DNA of 15,729 nt from CAVAWX01 sp963614215 (GTDB lineage Bacteria > Actinomycetota > Coriobacteriia > Coriobacteriales > QAMH01). Position 1 is the stretch's first letter. Every line of letters begins with the position of its first letter. The position numbers were made by a program, and so were the translations under genes. The notes under the pieces are model-generated. The model worked only from the letters and a program-made list of their open reading frames with translations. It made no database searches and had not been told where the DNA came from. Shown piece after piece: positions 6,943-13,597 of the stretch. The stretch covers positions 1 through 15,729 of the forward strand of contig CAVECB010000036.1 in assembly GCA_963614215.1 (NCBI GenBank), given 5' to 3'.

Positions 6943-6959
6943 TCTCCGCAGCACGGAGA
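6943..6959 (-). other. small hairpin in the DUF1847 leader
   Basis: TCTCCG and CGGAGA form a 6 base-pair stem with a 5-base loop, about 40 bases ahead of the DUF1847 start. No T-run follows, so it is not a terminator. The rest of 6960-7154, between DUF1847 and the fic gene, shows no convincing gene or promoter on either strand. Confidence 0.35.
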
Positions 6960-7154
6960 ATTTCTCGTCACAAGAAAAGACGCGCGCAAGCTGCATACAA
7001 TGGCGCAAATGCTGCACACCCCAACCGCAGTCACAGGTCTCTGCGAGCCTTTACGAGAGGTCCTTTACAACATCGGCTCCATGCTCGGCGTGTTCGACTC
7101 CTAATGCGCACCCGGCACTTCCGGCACACCGCCGTTTGCATGCCGAGCGCAGGG

Positions 7155-8015
7155 TCATTCTTCGACAACTTCATAGTAATACGAGTAGTCGATACCCTTC
7201 ATGAACAGTTCCCTGTTGTCGACATCATCAGTAAGCGCGTCTATGAGCAGGGCTTGAATTTCCGTCGAGTCGGCGACGCTTCTTTCCATTGCCGCCAGAT
7301 ACTCCCTCTTGTCGATGCGGCTCCAATCGACGCACTTTCCCATCCGTTTTTTCAAAAGCATGTCAAGCCATATCCTGGTCGCGCGTCCGTTGCCTTCCAT
7401 GAAGGGGTGCGCCACGTTCATCTCAACATATTTATCGATGATTTCATCTACGGTCGAGTCCGGCATCGCCTCGATGGAAGCAAGGGTTTCGTCGAGATAC
7501 ATGCAGTTTGCAAACTGGAAACCGCCCTTGGAAATGTTTTTCGTGCGCGTCTTTCCTGCAAAATCATAGAGACCTCCGAACAGAAACGCGTGAACCTGTC
7601 TCAGACCCTCGACGGTGCCGACCAACTCTTCGTCAAGCAACGGGCTGTCCCACAACTCATACGCGCGCATTTTGCTGCGTTCGTCCAAAGGCGAGGACAT
7701 CCCCGCTATCCATTCGGAAAAATCCAACCTGTATTTCCCGGGCAGTGCAAGGAGCAGGGCATCGACCCCGGATTGCGTAAGGCAATCGGCGAGATAGCGC
7801 TTCCCATCGGAGGCCGTCAGCTTCATCTGCGTGCAAAACGCGGCAAGCTGGGGATTCCTGGCTTTGGCCTTGTTCCAGTAGGCGCGTGGATTCGAGCTGT
7901 TCACAAGCGCCGCGACAACATCGGTGGCGGAATACAGCCAACAGGAACCGTCTCTGTCCCACACCGCCCTGACTGCGGTCTTGTTGAAAAACCTTATCGA
8001 CGTCTTTTGGATCAT
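7155..8015 (-). CDS. fic: Fic-family protein (NmFic-like, class III) with N-terminal BRO-N-like domain
   Basis: A 286-residue fusion. Residues 5-92 resemble the BRO-N/phage antirepressor DNA-binding domain (I-R-F-F-N...V-R-A-V-W, S-A-T-D-V-V-A-A-L, P-R-A-Y-W). Residues about 125-286 form a Fic domain, which normally transfers AMP from ATP to target proteins. The catalytic loop HPFMEGNGRATR (203-214) is a full match to HxFx(D/E)GNGRxxR. The C-terminal helix carries S278-Y-Y-Y-E282-V283, equal to the NmFic autoinhibitory motif (S/T)xxxE(G/N), but with Val where Gly or Asn is expected. The start is set by AAAGGA 8 bases before the ATG; upstream in-frame codons lie inside a palindrome. No separate antitoxin gene is adjacent. 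The gene is oriented with DUF1847 but 250 bases separate them, so it is probably its own unit. Confidence 0.88.
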   Translation of the reverse strand: MIQKTSIRFFNKTAVRAVWDRDGSCWLYSATDVVAALVNSSNPRAYWNKAKARNPQLAAFCTQMKLTASDGKRYLADCLTQSGVDALLLALPGKYRLDFSEWIAGMSSPLDERSKMRAYELWDSPLLDEELVGTVEGLRQVHAFLFGGLYDFAGKTRTKNISKGGFQFANCMYLDETLASIEAMPDSTVDEIIDKYVEMNVAHPFMEGNGRATRIWLDMLLKKRMGKCVDWSRIDKREYLAAMERSVADSTEIQALLIDALTDDVDNRELFMKGIDYSYYYEVVEE

Positions 8016-8022
8016 GGGCGTT

Positions 8023-8059
8023 CCTTTCAGTTGTCGACAAATTGTAGACAACTGAAAGG
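8023..8059 (-). promoter_or_regulatory. 37-base near-perfect palindrome over the fic leader (copy 1)
   Basis: CCTTTCAGTTGTC (8023-8035) and GACAACTGAAAGG (8047-8059) are perfect 13-base inverted arms. The 11-base centre, GACAAATTGTA, is itself nearly symmetric, so only one base pair breaks the whole palindrome. It contains TTGTCGACAA and TTGTAGACAA as tandem half-sites. On the fic transcript side the arm includes the AAAGG of the ribosome binding site. It may act as an operator, as an RNA hairpin, or both. Confidence 0.75.
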
Positions 8060-8116
8060 GTTGCGGCAAAACATGGATTCAGCCTCCCACGTCATTGTCG
8101 CCGCCGCCCTAGCCAC

Positions 8117-8314
8117 CTAGCGCACGCTCGACGAATCCGTCGTGCTCGACGAGGCGGTCTCGAAGTTTGCGCCTTCGGGCTGGGCGTGCTTGTCGAACAC
8201 GCATGCCTTGATGCCGAAGAAAAACAAGAACAGCACCACAAACGACATGAGCCAAACCAGGCAGCCGAAACAGGAGCCGCCCGTGCGTTTTTGCCCCCCG
8301 CCTTCGCCTGCCAT
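8117..8314 (-). CDS. small single-pass membrane protein, 65 residues, function unknown
   Basis: Not recognised as a known family. The ATG at 8314 has AGAAGGGG about 8 bases upstream, which supports translation. The protein has a short polar Gly-rich N-terminus (residues 1-13), one strong membrane segment (about 16-36, rich in Phe, Leu and Val, with Cys15 and Cys18 at its start), and a polar C-terminus ending in a Ser/Thr-rich run (55-63). Positive residues K9 and R10 before the segment favour an inside N-terminus. It lies between the two large palindromes, on the same strand as fic and 57 bases upstream of copy 1. A link to Fic is possible but only positional. It could be an anchor, a small regulator or a chance frame; the ribosome binding site and membrane pattern argue against chance. 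Confidence 0.5.
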   Translation of the reverse strand: MAGEGGGQKRTGGSCFGCLVWLMSFVVLFLFFFGIKACVFDKHAQPEGANFETASSSTTDSSSVR

Positions 8315-8553
8315 ACAAACCACCCCTTCTCGCTTGACCGCCTCTTCGTCTGCGCGAAAACGCGTCTTTTCCCTTGGCGCAAGTGTGCCACATGGAGCGG
8401 ACACAAAAACACGCACATGCGCACGCGCCGCTTGCACCAGGACTTGCCCGAAGCAGCCCATACGAGCCCTGCGTCTTGCTCGTCTAGCGCATCGCCACCC
8501 GCTTCCTGCATCCTGTCTTTTCTTCCTTCTAGGACGCCTGATATGCGCGTTTT
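8315..8553. other. no gene supported
   Basis: Several frames are open here on both strands, but their translations are Arg/Ala/His-rich and lack ribosome binding sites, as expected for chance frames in GC-rich DNA. The stretch probably holds the promoter of the 65-residue protein gene on the minus strand, though no clear -35/-10 pair is visible. Confidence 0.5.
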
Positions 8554-8586
8554 GTTCAGTTGTCTACGATTTGTAGACAACTGAAC
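8554..8586. promoter_or_regulatory. 33-base palindrome (copy 2) related to the fic leader palindrome
   Basis: GTTCAGTTGTCTAC (8554-8567) and GTAGACAACTGAAC (8573-8586) are perfect 14-base arms around GATTT. The core TTCAGTTGTC...GTAGACAACTGAA is shared with the element at 8023-8059, while the flanks differ. It lies 117 bases before the MetE-like start and 240 bases before the small membrane protein start. No ribosome binding site is embedded here and no T-run follows, so a shared DNA operator is the better reading. Confidence 0.72.
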
Positions 8587-8635
8587 GGCTGGGGCAAAGC
8601 GCGCAACTCGAAAGGCGGCGGGGCGCGTTCGCGCA

Positions 8636-8664
8636 TTTACGCGCCTTTGCTTCTCCATTAGACT
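8636..8664 (+). promoter_or_regulatory. candidate promoter of the MetE-like gene
   Basis: TTTACG (8636-8641), a 17-base spacer, then TAGACT (8659-8664) gives a plausible sigma-70-type promoter, 39 bases before the ATG and 50 bases after palindrome copy 2. Matches are moderate. Confidence 0.4.
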
Positions 8665-8702
8665 TGCCGAAAACCGCACCCGACCAAAAGGAGATACCGC
8701 AC

Positions 8703-9833
8703 ATGAGCACCTTGCACGCACCCCAGCGCTACGACGTGGTCGGCAGCTTTTTGCGCCCGGCACACCTGCGCCAGGCCCGCGCCGCATTCGAGCGCGGCGA
8801 ACTGTCCGCCGAGGCACTAAAAGCCGTCGAAGACGAGGCCATTCTCGATCTCGTCGCCAAGGAAAAGGCCGCCGGCCTGCACGTGATCACCGACGGCGAG
8901 TTCCGCCGCCTCACCTGGCACCTCGACTTCATGTGGAACATCGACGGCGTGGCGCGCGTGAAATCGGACGCGGGCAACACCACGTTTTCCGGCGAGGCCG
9001 CAGCCATCGACGAGGTGGCCATCGAGGGCAAGCTCGCCGTCAAAAACCACCCGTTCATCGAGCATTTTCACTTTGTGAAGGCCCTAGAAGACGAGAACAC
9101 GGTCGCCAAGCTGACCATCCCCGCCCCCGGCCAGTTCTACGCCTGCTTCACCGGAGCAGAGCAGCTAGACACCACGCTGTCGCACTACGCCGACGTTGAG
9201 GCATTTGCCGACGACGTGGTGGCGGCCTACGCGAAGTTCGTGGCCGATTTCTACGCCGCCGGAGGGCGCAACCTGCAGTTTGACGACTGCACCTGGGGCG
9301 GCTTCGTGAACCCCGAGATGGCCCGCCAGCTGACCGGGCTTTCAAGCGAGAAGGAGCTGCGCGCCTACATGGAGCTGCTCGTATCCATCAACAACCGCGT
9401 CATCGCCTCGAAGCCGGGCGGCGACCTCGTCATCAACACGCACGTGTGCCGCGGCAACTACCACTCCACGTTCTTTTCGTCGGGCGCCTACGACGCCGTG
9501 GCCGACCCCCTGTTCAGCACCGAGGACGCCGACGCGTTCTATCTGGAGTTCGACGATGAACGCTCCGGCGGCTTCGAGCCACTTGCAAAGCTTGCGCCGA
9601 GCAAGAAGGTGGTCTTGGGGCTGGTCACCACGAAGCGCCCCGAGTTGGAGGACAAAGCGGCCATCGTCGCGCGCATCCACGAGGCAGAAAAGTACGTGCC
9701 GCTCGAAAACCTGCACCTCTCGCCGCAATGTGGGTTTGCTAGCTGCGAGATTGGCAACAAGCTCTCCGAGGAAGAACAGTGGGCGAAAGTGGCCCTTGTG
9801 CGCGAGATCGCCGAGGAGGTCTGGGGCAAATAG
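8703..9833 (+). CDS. MetE C-terminal-like (cobalamin-independent methionine synthase core) methyltransferase
   Basis: A 376-residue stand-alone protein matching the catalytic C-terminal half of MetE, like the YxjG/YxjH and archaeal MetE-core group. These zinc enzymes move a methyl group to a thiol such as homocysteine; the methyl donor for this subgroup is often not methyltetrahydrofolate. The N-terminus has D-V-V-G-S-F-L-R-P and V-I-T-D-G-E-F-R-R. Zinc ligands expected from MetE are all visible: H247 and C249 in N-T-H-V-C-R-G-N, E282 in Y-L-E-F-D-D, and C343 in S-P-Q-C-G-F. The start is fixed by AAAAGGAGAT 8 bases before the ATG. Length is normal for the core family and the MetE N-terminal half is absent. 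It is a single-gene unit ending at a strong hairpin. Confidence 0.9.
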   Translation: MSTLHAPQRYDVVGSFLRPAHLRQARAAFERGELSAEALKAVEDEAILDLVAKEKAAGLHVITDGEFRRLTWHLDFMWNIDGVARVKSDAGNTTFSGEAAAIDEVAIEGKLAVKNHPFIEHFHFVKALEDENTVAKLTIPAPGQFYACFTGAEQLDTTLSHYADVEAFADDVVAAYAKFVADFYAAGGRNLQFDDCTWGGFVNPEMARQLTGLSSEKELRAYMELLVSINNRVIASKPGGDLVINTHVCRGNYHSTFFSSGAYDAVADPLFSTEDADAFYLEFDDERSGGFEPLAKLAPSKKVVLGLVTTKRPELEDKAAIVARIHEAEKYVPLENLHLSPQCGFASCEIGNKLSEEEQWAKVALVREIAEEVWGK

Positions 9834-9842
9834 CGCGCTGCA

Positions 9843-9900
9843 AGGCCGCGCTTTGTCCGCGAAAAAACGCGGCGCTTAAGAGGCGCGGCCTCGAATTTTT
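9843..9900 (+). terminator. two-level hairpin terminator after the MetE-like gene, shared with a convergent gene
   Basis: The outer arms AGGCCGCGC (9843-9851) and GCGCGGCCT (9883-9891) pair perfectly. An inner CCGCG/CGCGG hairpin (9857-9872) sits inside, and a T-run (9896-9900) follows on the plus strand. The convergent DUF4418 gene ends at 9907, so its transcript also enters the hairpin, but without a good T-run on that strand. Confidence 0.8.
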
Positions 9901-9906
9901 GCGGCT

Positions 9907-10341
9907 CTAGATCTTGCGCTTGGGCTTGTCCTTGCGGTCGCGATCCACGAAGGACATGACGAGCGAGAGGGTCGTGACCAGAAGGCAGAGGAACTGCACG
10001 ACGTTGCCCGTGGTCCGGCAGTGCATGCCCTCGCCCGTGCAGGTGCCGATGCCGAAACCGATGAGGCAGGTGGCCGAGCATGCGGCCAAGACGGCGATGA
10101 GCGAGCAGGCCTGGCGCCCGATGCGGTCTTTGACGCCGTAGTAGCACAGCAGGGCACCAAGACCCGGGGCCAGGACGAAGGGCACGGCGATGAAGGTCCA
10201 ATGGCACTTCATGGGCACCGACCCACTGACGCACTCGATCTGCTCCGTGCAGCCACCCATCACCACCGAGGCGATGGCCGCGGCGAGGATGAGCACCAAG
10301 GCGATGGTGTTGACTATGAAGCGCGCTTTTTTGTTGTCCAT
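9907..10341 (-). CDS. DUF4418 family membrane protein
   Basis: A 144-residue integral membrane protein with four predicted spans (about 8-29, 49-69, 78-98 and 113-131) and a Lys/Arg-rich C-terminus that should be cytoplasmic. M-K-C46-H-W-T (44-49) and M-H-C108-R-T (106-110) are the conserved DUF4418 signatures. Cys31, Cys37 and Cys101 add to a set that could bind metal or form disulfides outside the membrane. The start is set by AAGGAGT 8 bases before the ATG; an in-frame upstream start would run through a region without a ribosome binding site. This family is commonly found beside MacB/FtsX-type ABC genes, as here. A terminator-like hairpin separates it from them, so it may be expressed partly on its own. 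Function is unknown. Confidence 0.82.
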   Translation of the reverse strand: MDNKKARFIVNTIALVLILAAAIASVVMGGCTEQIECVSGSVPMKCHWTFIAVPFVLAPGLGALLCYYGVKDRIGRQACSLIAVLAACSATCLIGFGIGTCTGEGMHCRTTGNVVQFLCLLVTTLSLVMSFVDRDRKDKPKRKI

Positions 10342-10453
10342 GTGAAAAGACTCCTTAGCATCGGTTTTCCCGTTCGGCACCGCATGGGCGCGGCACCACT
10401 CCCTCAACGCTACGCCCCAACGTGCGGGCGGGCGCCCGTGCCCCCATCATTGC

Positions 10454-10476
10454 ACAAAAGCGACCCTTTTTCGCTT
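10454..10476 (-). terminator. hairpin terminator after the exporter-type ATPase gene
   Basis: On the minus strand AAGCGA (10476-10471), loop AAAAGGG, TCGCTT (10463-10458) forms a 6 base-pair stem that runs into TTTTG. It overlaps the stop codon of the ATPase gene. The following 110 bases before DUF4418 hold no clear promoter. Confidence 0.55.
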
Positions 10477-11185
10477 ACGCGAAACACCCGTCGCGCAGAT
10501 GGAACACACGGTCGGCCTTGGCCGACAGTGCGGCGTCGTGCGTGGCAAAAAGCAGGATGCCGCCACGCTCCACATGCTCGAACAGCGCGCGGGTCACGCT
10601 GTCAGCCGAGTCCGCGTCCAGGTCGTTGGTAGGCTCGTCGGCGATGAGCACGGGCGGCGCTAGCATAAGGGCACGCGCGCAGGCCACGCGGCGCTTCTGG
10701 CCGATGGACAGCTGGTAGGGGTAGTGCTCGGCGCGCTCGGCCAGCCCGAAGCGCTCCAGCAGCTCGCGGGCGCGAGCCTCGCCGTCCGCGACACGGCCGC
10801 CGTCCACAAAACGCGCGGGCACCGTGACGTTTTCCCACGCGCGCAGCGAGCCTATGAGCTGCGTGTGCTGAAAGACAAAGCCGACCGTGCGCCCCCGCAG
10901 GGCAGAGCGGGCCGCATCGGACAGGTCGCGCGTGCCCTGCTCCCCCACCACGACGTCGCCGGATGTGGGCGTGAGTATGAGGCCGAGCATGGACAGCAGT
11001 GTGGATTTACCGGAGCCCGACGGCGAGACAAACGCAGCACTCGTGCCCGGCTCGACGGTGAAGCTGGTCTTTGATATGACCTCCACGCCGTCGTAGGCCT
11101 TGCACAACCCCTCGGCGCGTATGGCCGGGCAATCCGCGACCGAACGGCCTGTAGGTGGGCAATCTGTTTTCGCTGAAGCGTCCAC
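10475..11185 (-). CDS. MacB/LolD-type ABC transporter ATP-binding protein
   Basis: A cytoplasmic ATPase partner of the FtsX-like permease encoded 11 bases upstream. Length is 236 residues from the GTG at 11185, chosen because GGGGG lies 7 bases upstream; a GTG one codon earlier is possible. The open frame continues to 11389, but that part overlaps the permease gene and has no start signals. Motifs in order: Walker A S54-P-S-G-S-G-K-S-T62, Q106 of the Q-loop, signature L-S-I-G-Q (159-163), Walker B V-L-I-A-D-E184, and H216 of the switch region. Two deviations stand out: Ser in place of the first Walker A Gly, and Ile in the signature (usual LSGGQ). All catalytic residues remain, so activity is expected. 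The substrate cannot be inferred. Confidence 0.9.
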   Translation of the reverse strand: MDASAKTDCPPTGRSVADCPAIRAEGLCKAYDGVEVISKTSFTVEPGTSAAFVSPSGSGKSTLLSMLGLILTPTSGDVVVGEQGTRDLSDAARSALRGRTVGFVFQHTQLIGSLRAWENVTVPARFVDGGRVADGEARARELLERFGLAERAEHYPYQLSIGQKRRVACARALMLAPPVLIADEPTNDLDADSADSVTRALFEHVERGGILLFATHDAALSAKADRVFHLRDGCFA

Positions 11186-11196
11186 CACTTCACCCC

Positions 11197-12414
11197 CTAC
11201 CCTATGTCGCCTTGCTGCATGGCAAGCGAGGGGTCCAGGCGCGCAATCTGGCGCAGCGGCGCGGCAATCGAGGCCAGCGCGAGCACAGCAAACAGCACGA
11301 CAAGTCCCGCCACGAGCGCGGCCACGGCGGCAGGCCCTAGCGCGATGAAGGGAAACGAGGCGCTTTGCCCCAAAAGCGAGACGAGCCAAGAATAGACCCC
11401 TGCGCCCAGCACGAACCCGAGCACAAGCCCGGCGCCCGTGATGAGCGCGACCTCGCCTGCTATGAGCCGGCGCACCTGGCGCACCGACGCGCCCACCGCT
11501 CTATACAGCGACAACTCGCTTTTGCGGTCCCACACGCATGAGTAGAAGCGCGCGAAAAGCTGCACGAGCGTGACGACGAGCATGGCCACGCCCGCGGCCA
11601 ACAGCACGGAAAACACCGCCTGCAGCTGCTCTTGCGAGTTTTCCACGACGTTTGCGCGGCGTATGACCTTCACGTCGCCGGCGTTTTCGATCGAGGTGGT
11701 CAGGCGCGCAATGTCGGCGCCGTCTTCGACCTCCACGAGCACGCTAGACAGCAGCGCATCCGGCGAGCCGTAGCGGTCCCACAAATACGACAGGCCTTCT
11801 GCCTGCGCAGACAGCTCGCGTGCCACGTCGATGTTGAGGAGCATGGAGGCATCCAGGTCCGTGCCGGACGCATCGAGGCGCGCGACCACCTTGAAGCTGC
11901 GCCCGAGCAGCTTGGTCGTCTGCCCCACCGCGCCCGTCGCGCCCGAACCCACGACTATCTCGTCGTCGGCCAGGCCGTCCGACAAATCGTAGCTGGTGAA
12001 GGGCTGCACCGTCCAGTCGGTGGAGAAGTCCACGCCTATCACGCGCGTCATGCCGTCGTCCGAGCAACACGGCTGGTTCAGCGACTGGCTGTAGAACTGG
12101 CGCGTGGCCTGCGCCACCCCGTCGGCGGCCGCAACCTTGCCGTAGATGTCCTCGGAAAAGTAGATGGCCGCCGGGGCCCCGGTGAACAGAAGCGAGCTGT
12201 CCGAGACCTCGTCGGCGGCAGACGAGGGCACGACCATGAGGTCGGCGCCCCCGCGGGCAAGCGAGGTCTCCACGCCGGCCTGCACGCCGCCGTAGGTCAT
12301 CCCGAGGGCAAAAAACACCGTCACGGAAAGCGCTACGGACAACACGACAGAGGCCGTGGAGACCTTTCGCATCCCTAAGCTATGAAAGACAAGCTCCTTC
12401 ATCGCACATTGCAA
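11197..12414 (-). CDS. FtsX/MacB-type ABC transporter permease
   Basis: A 405-residue membrane protein. One N-terminal span (about 20-43) is followed by a large outside domain (about 45-260) and three C-terminal spans, the layout of FtsX/MacB permeases. The cytoplasmic coupling segment R-K-S-E-L-S-L-Y-R-A-V-G-A-S is the usual FtsX-domain signature. The outside domain contains a Cys-Cys pair near residue 115. Such permeases usually act as mechanotransducers or exporters rather than importers. The start at 12414 has no strong ribosome binding site; an ATG four codons later is an alternative. Only 13 bases separate it from the upstream binding protein gene, so translation may be coupled to that gene. 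It is followed by its ATPase and then DUF4418. Confidence 0.9.
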   Translation of the reverse strand: MQCAMKELVFHSLGMRKVSTASVVLSVALSVTVFFALGMTYGGVQAGVETSLARGGADLMVVPSSAADEVSDSSLLFTGAPAAIYFSEDIYGKVAAADGVAQATRQFYSQSLNQPCCSDDGMTRVIGVDFSTDWTVQPFTSYDLSDGLADDEIVVGSGATGAVGQTTKLLGRSFKVVARLDASGTDLDASMLLNIDVARELSAQAEGLSYLWDRYGSPDALLSSVLVEVEDGADIARLTTSIENAGDVKVIRRANVVENSQEQLQAVFSVLLAAGVAMLVVTLVQLFARFYSCVWDRKSELSLYRAVGASVRQVRRLIAGEVALITGAGLVLGFVLGAGVYSWLVSLLGQSASFPFIALGPAAVAALVAGLVVLFAVLALASIAAPLRQIARLDPSLAMQQGDIG

Positions 12415-12427
12415 GATGGCAGGTGCC

Positions 12428-13495
12428 TTACGCGCCCTGGTAGTTCACCATCTTCTTGTAGAGGTCGCCCATGATGTAGGAGTCGACGTCGGCCGGGGCG
12501 TTTTCCATGGCGCCGGCCTTGTTGATGGACTCCCAGATGTACTTGAAGGACTTGTCGATCTCGTTTTTGTCGCCGGAGATGAAGCGGTAGGCCTCGACCT
12601 CTTTCTCCATCATCTCGCGGGTGAAGCCCGAGTCGGTGTTCACCGGCACGTAGCCCTTGTCGATGGCCAGGCTGCACGCGTCCGAGACGTTGGAGCGAAT
12701 CCAGTCGGCCGACTTCTTGAAGCCCTCGCAGAGCTTCTTGCCCACCTCGGGGTCCTCGGAGAGCTTCTTGGACGACAGGCCGACGAAGCAGCACAGGATG
12801 TCCTTGATGCCGTCGTCGAAGGTCCACGACCAAAAGCGCGTGCGCGTGGAGTCCTTGTCCAGCGAGATGTCCGGCCAAGGATCGTAGGCCGCGAAGGCGT
12901 CGATCTCGCCGCTGGCCAGCGCGCCGTCCATCTGGGCGTTCTTGTAGCTCACCCAGTTCACCTTGCTGGGGTCCTTGCCGCCGTCGACCATGAGGCCGGA
13001 GAGCATGATCTGTGCGATCGAGCCCACCTCGGCGGCGACGTTTTTGCCCTCGAGGTCGGTGGCCGTCTTGATGCCGGAGGCCGCCGAGGCGACGCCTTGC
13101 TGGCAGCCGTAGTGCAGCGAGTCGATGATCACGCACTCCAGGCCCTGCTCCATCGGCTTGAACTTATCAGGCGTCAGCTCGAAGCAGTCCAGCGTGCCGT
13201 TGGCCATGAGGGGCGCGACATCTTCGGTGATCTTCATGATCTCGATGTCGAGGCCGGCCTCCTTGAAAAAGCCCTTCTCGTAGCCGACGTAGATGGGCAT
13301 CTCGCAGGTGCCGCCCCAGTAGCCCAAAATTGCCTTGCTCGTAGACGAGCTAGAAGAGCTGCTCGAGCTTTTCGACGAATCGGAGCTGCTCGAGGAGTTC
13401 GAGCTGGAGTTGCAGCCCGCAAGCCCCATCGCCATCGCGCCGCCGGCCACCACGCCGGAGGCCTTCACGAAATCGCGCCGTGAAACCTTCTTCAT
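12428..13495 (-). CDS. Tat-exported lipoprotein, NMT1/THI5-like ABC substrate-binding protein
   Basis: Captures a small molecule outside the membrane for the adjacent TauC/SsuC-type importer. Length is 355 residues. The N-terminus carries a twin-arginine motif S-R6-R7-D-F-V-K, a hydrophobic stretch, and a lipobox L-A-G-C28, so it should be exported folded and lipid-anchored. Residues 29-54 form an almost pure Ser linker. The mature domain begins A-I-L-G-Y-W and shows M-P-I-Y-V-G-Y-E-K-G-F-F-K-E-A-G-L-D-I-E, typical of NMT1/THI5-like receptors for sulfonates, nitrate, thiamine precursors or similar. The substrate cannot be chosen from sequence. The ATG is set by AAGGTGAAGG just upstream. It follows the ATPase gene by 88 bases and precedes the FtsX-type permease by 13. 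Confidence 0.9.
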   Translation of the reverse strand: MKKVSRRDFVKASGVVAGGAMAMGLAGCNSSSNSSSSSDSSKSSSSSSSSSTSKAILGYWGGTCEMPIYVGYEKGFFKEAGLDIEIMKITEDVAPLMANGTLDCFELTPDKFKPMEQGLECVIIDSLHYGCQQGVASAASGIKTATDLEGKNVAAEVGSIAQIMLSGLMVDGGKDPSKVNWVSYKNAQMDGALASGEIDAFAAYDPWPDISLDKDSTRTRFWSWTFDDGIKDILCCFVGLSSKKLSEDPEVGKKLCEGFKKSADWIRSNVSDACSLAIDKGYVPVNTDSGFTREMMEKEVEAYRFISGDKNEIDKSFKYIWESINKAGAMENAPADVDSYIMGDLYKKMVNYQGA

Positions 13496-13578
13496 GTCCT
13501 TCACCTTTTCCCTTTCAACTTGCTCCCTGGCCTGCTGCAGCGCATGTGCGCGCAACCTGCCCCTTGCATATCGAGACG

Positions 13579-13597
13579 CCCCTTCATGACGAAGGGG
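13579..13597 (-). other. stable intercistronic hairpin between importer ATPase and binding protein genes
   Basis: CCCCTTC (13579-13585) and GAAGGGG (13591-13597) form a perfect 7 base-pair stem with a 5-base loop overlapping the ATPase stop codon. No T-run follows on the minus strand. Such hairpins often protect or process mRNA so that the binding protein is made in excess; that role is inferred here. Confidence 0.5.

Noticed and set aside
6780..8120. 446-codon plus-strand open frame opposite fic
   Set aside because: Covers the antisense of the Fic gene, carries no recognisable domain and has no start signals.
8092..8817. 241-codon minus-strand frame across palindrome copy 2
   Set aside because: Translation is Arg/Ser-rich with no domain, and it overlaps both the MetE-like gene start and the better supported 65-residue frame.
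11188..11389. Upstream part of the exporter ATPase frame
   Set aside because: It overlaps the permease gene, is Arg/Cys/Ala-rich and lacks ABC similarity; the GTG at 11185 with a G-rich ribosome binding site fits the family length.
12416..13483. 355-codon plus-strand open frame opposite the binding protein gene
   Set aside because: Leu/Val/His-rich mirror of the true gene, which has a Tat signal, lipobox and family motifs.
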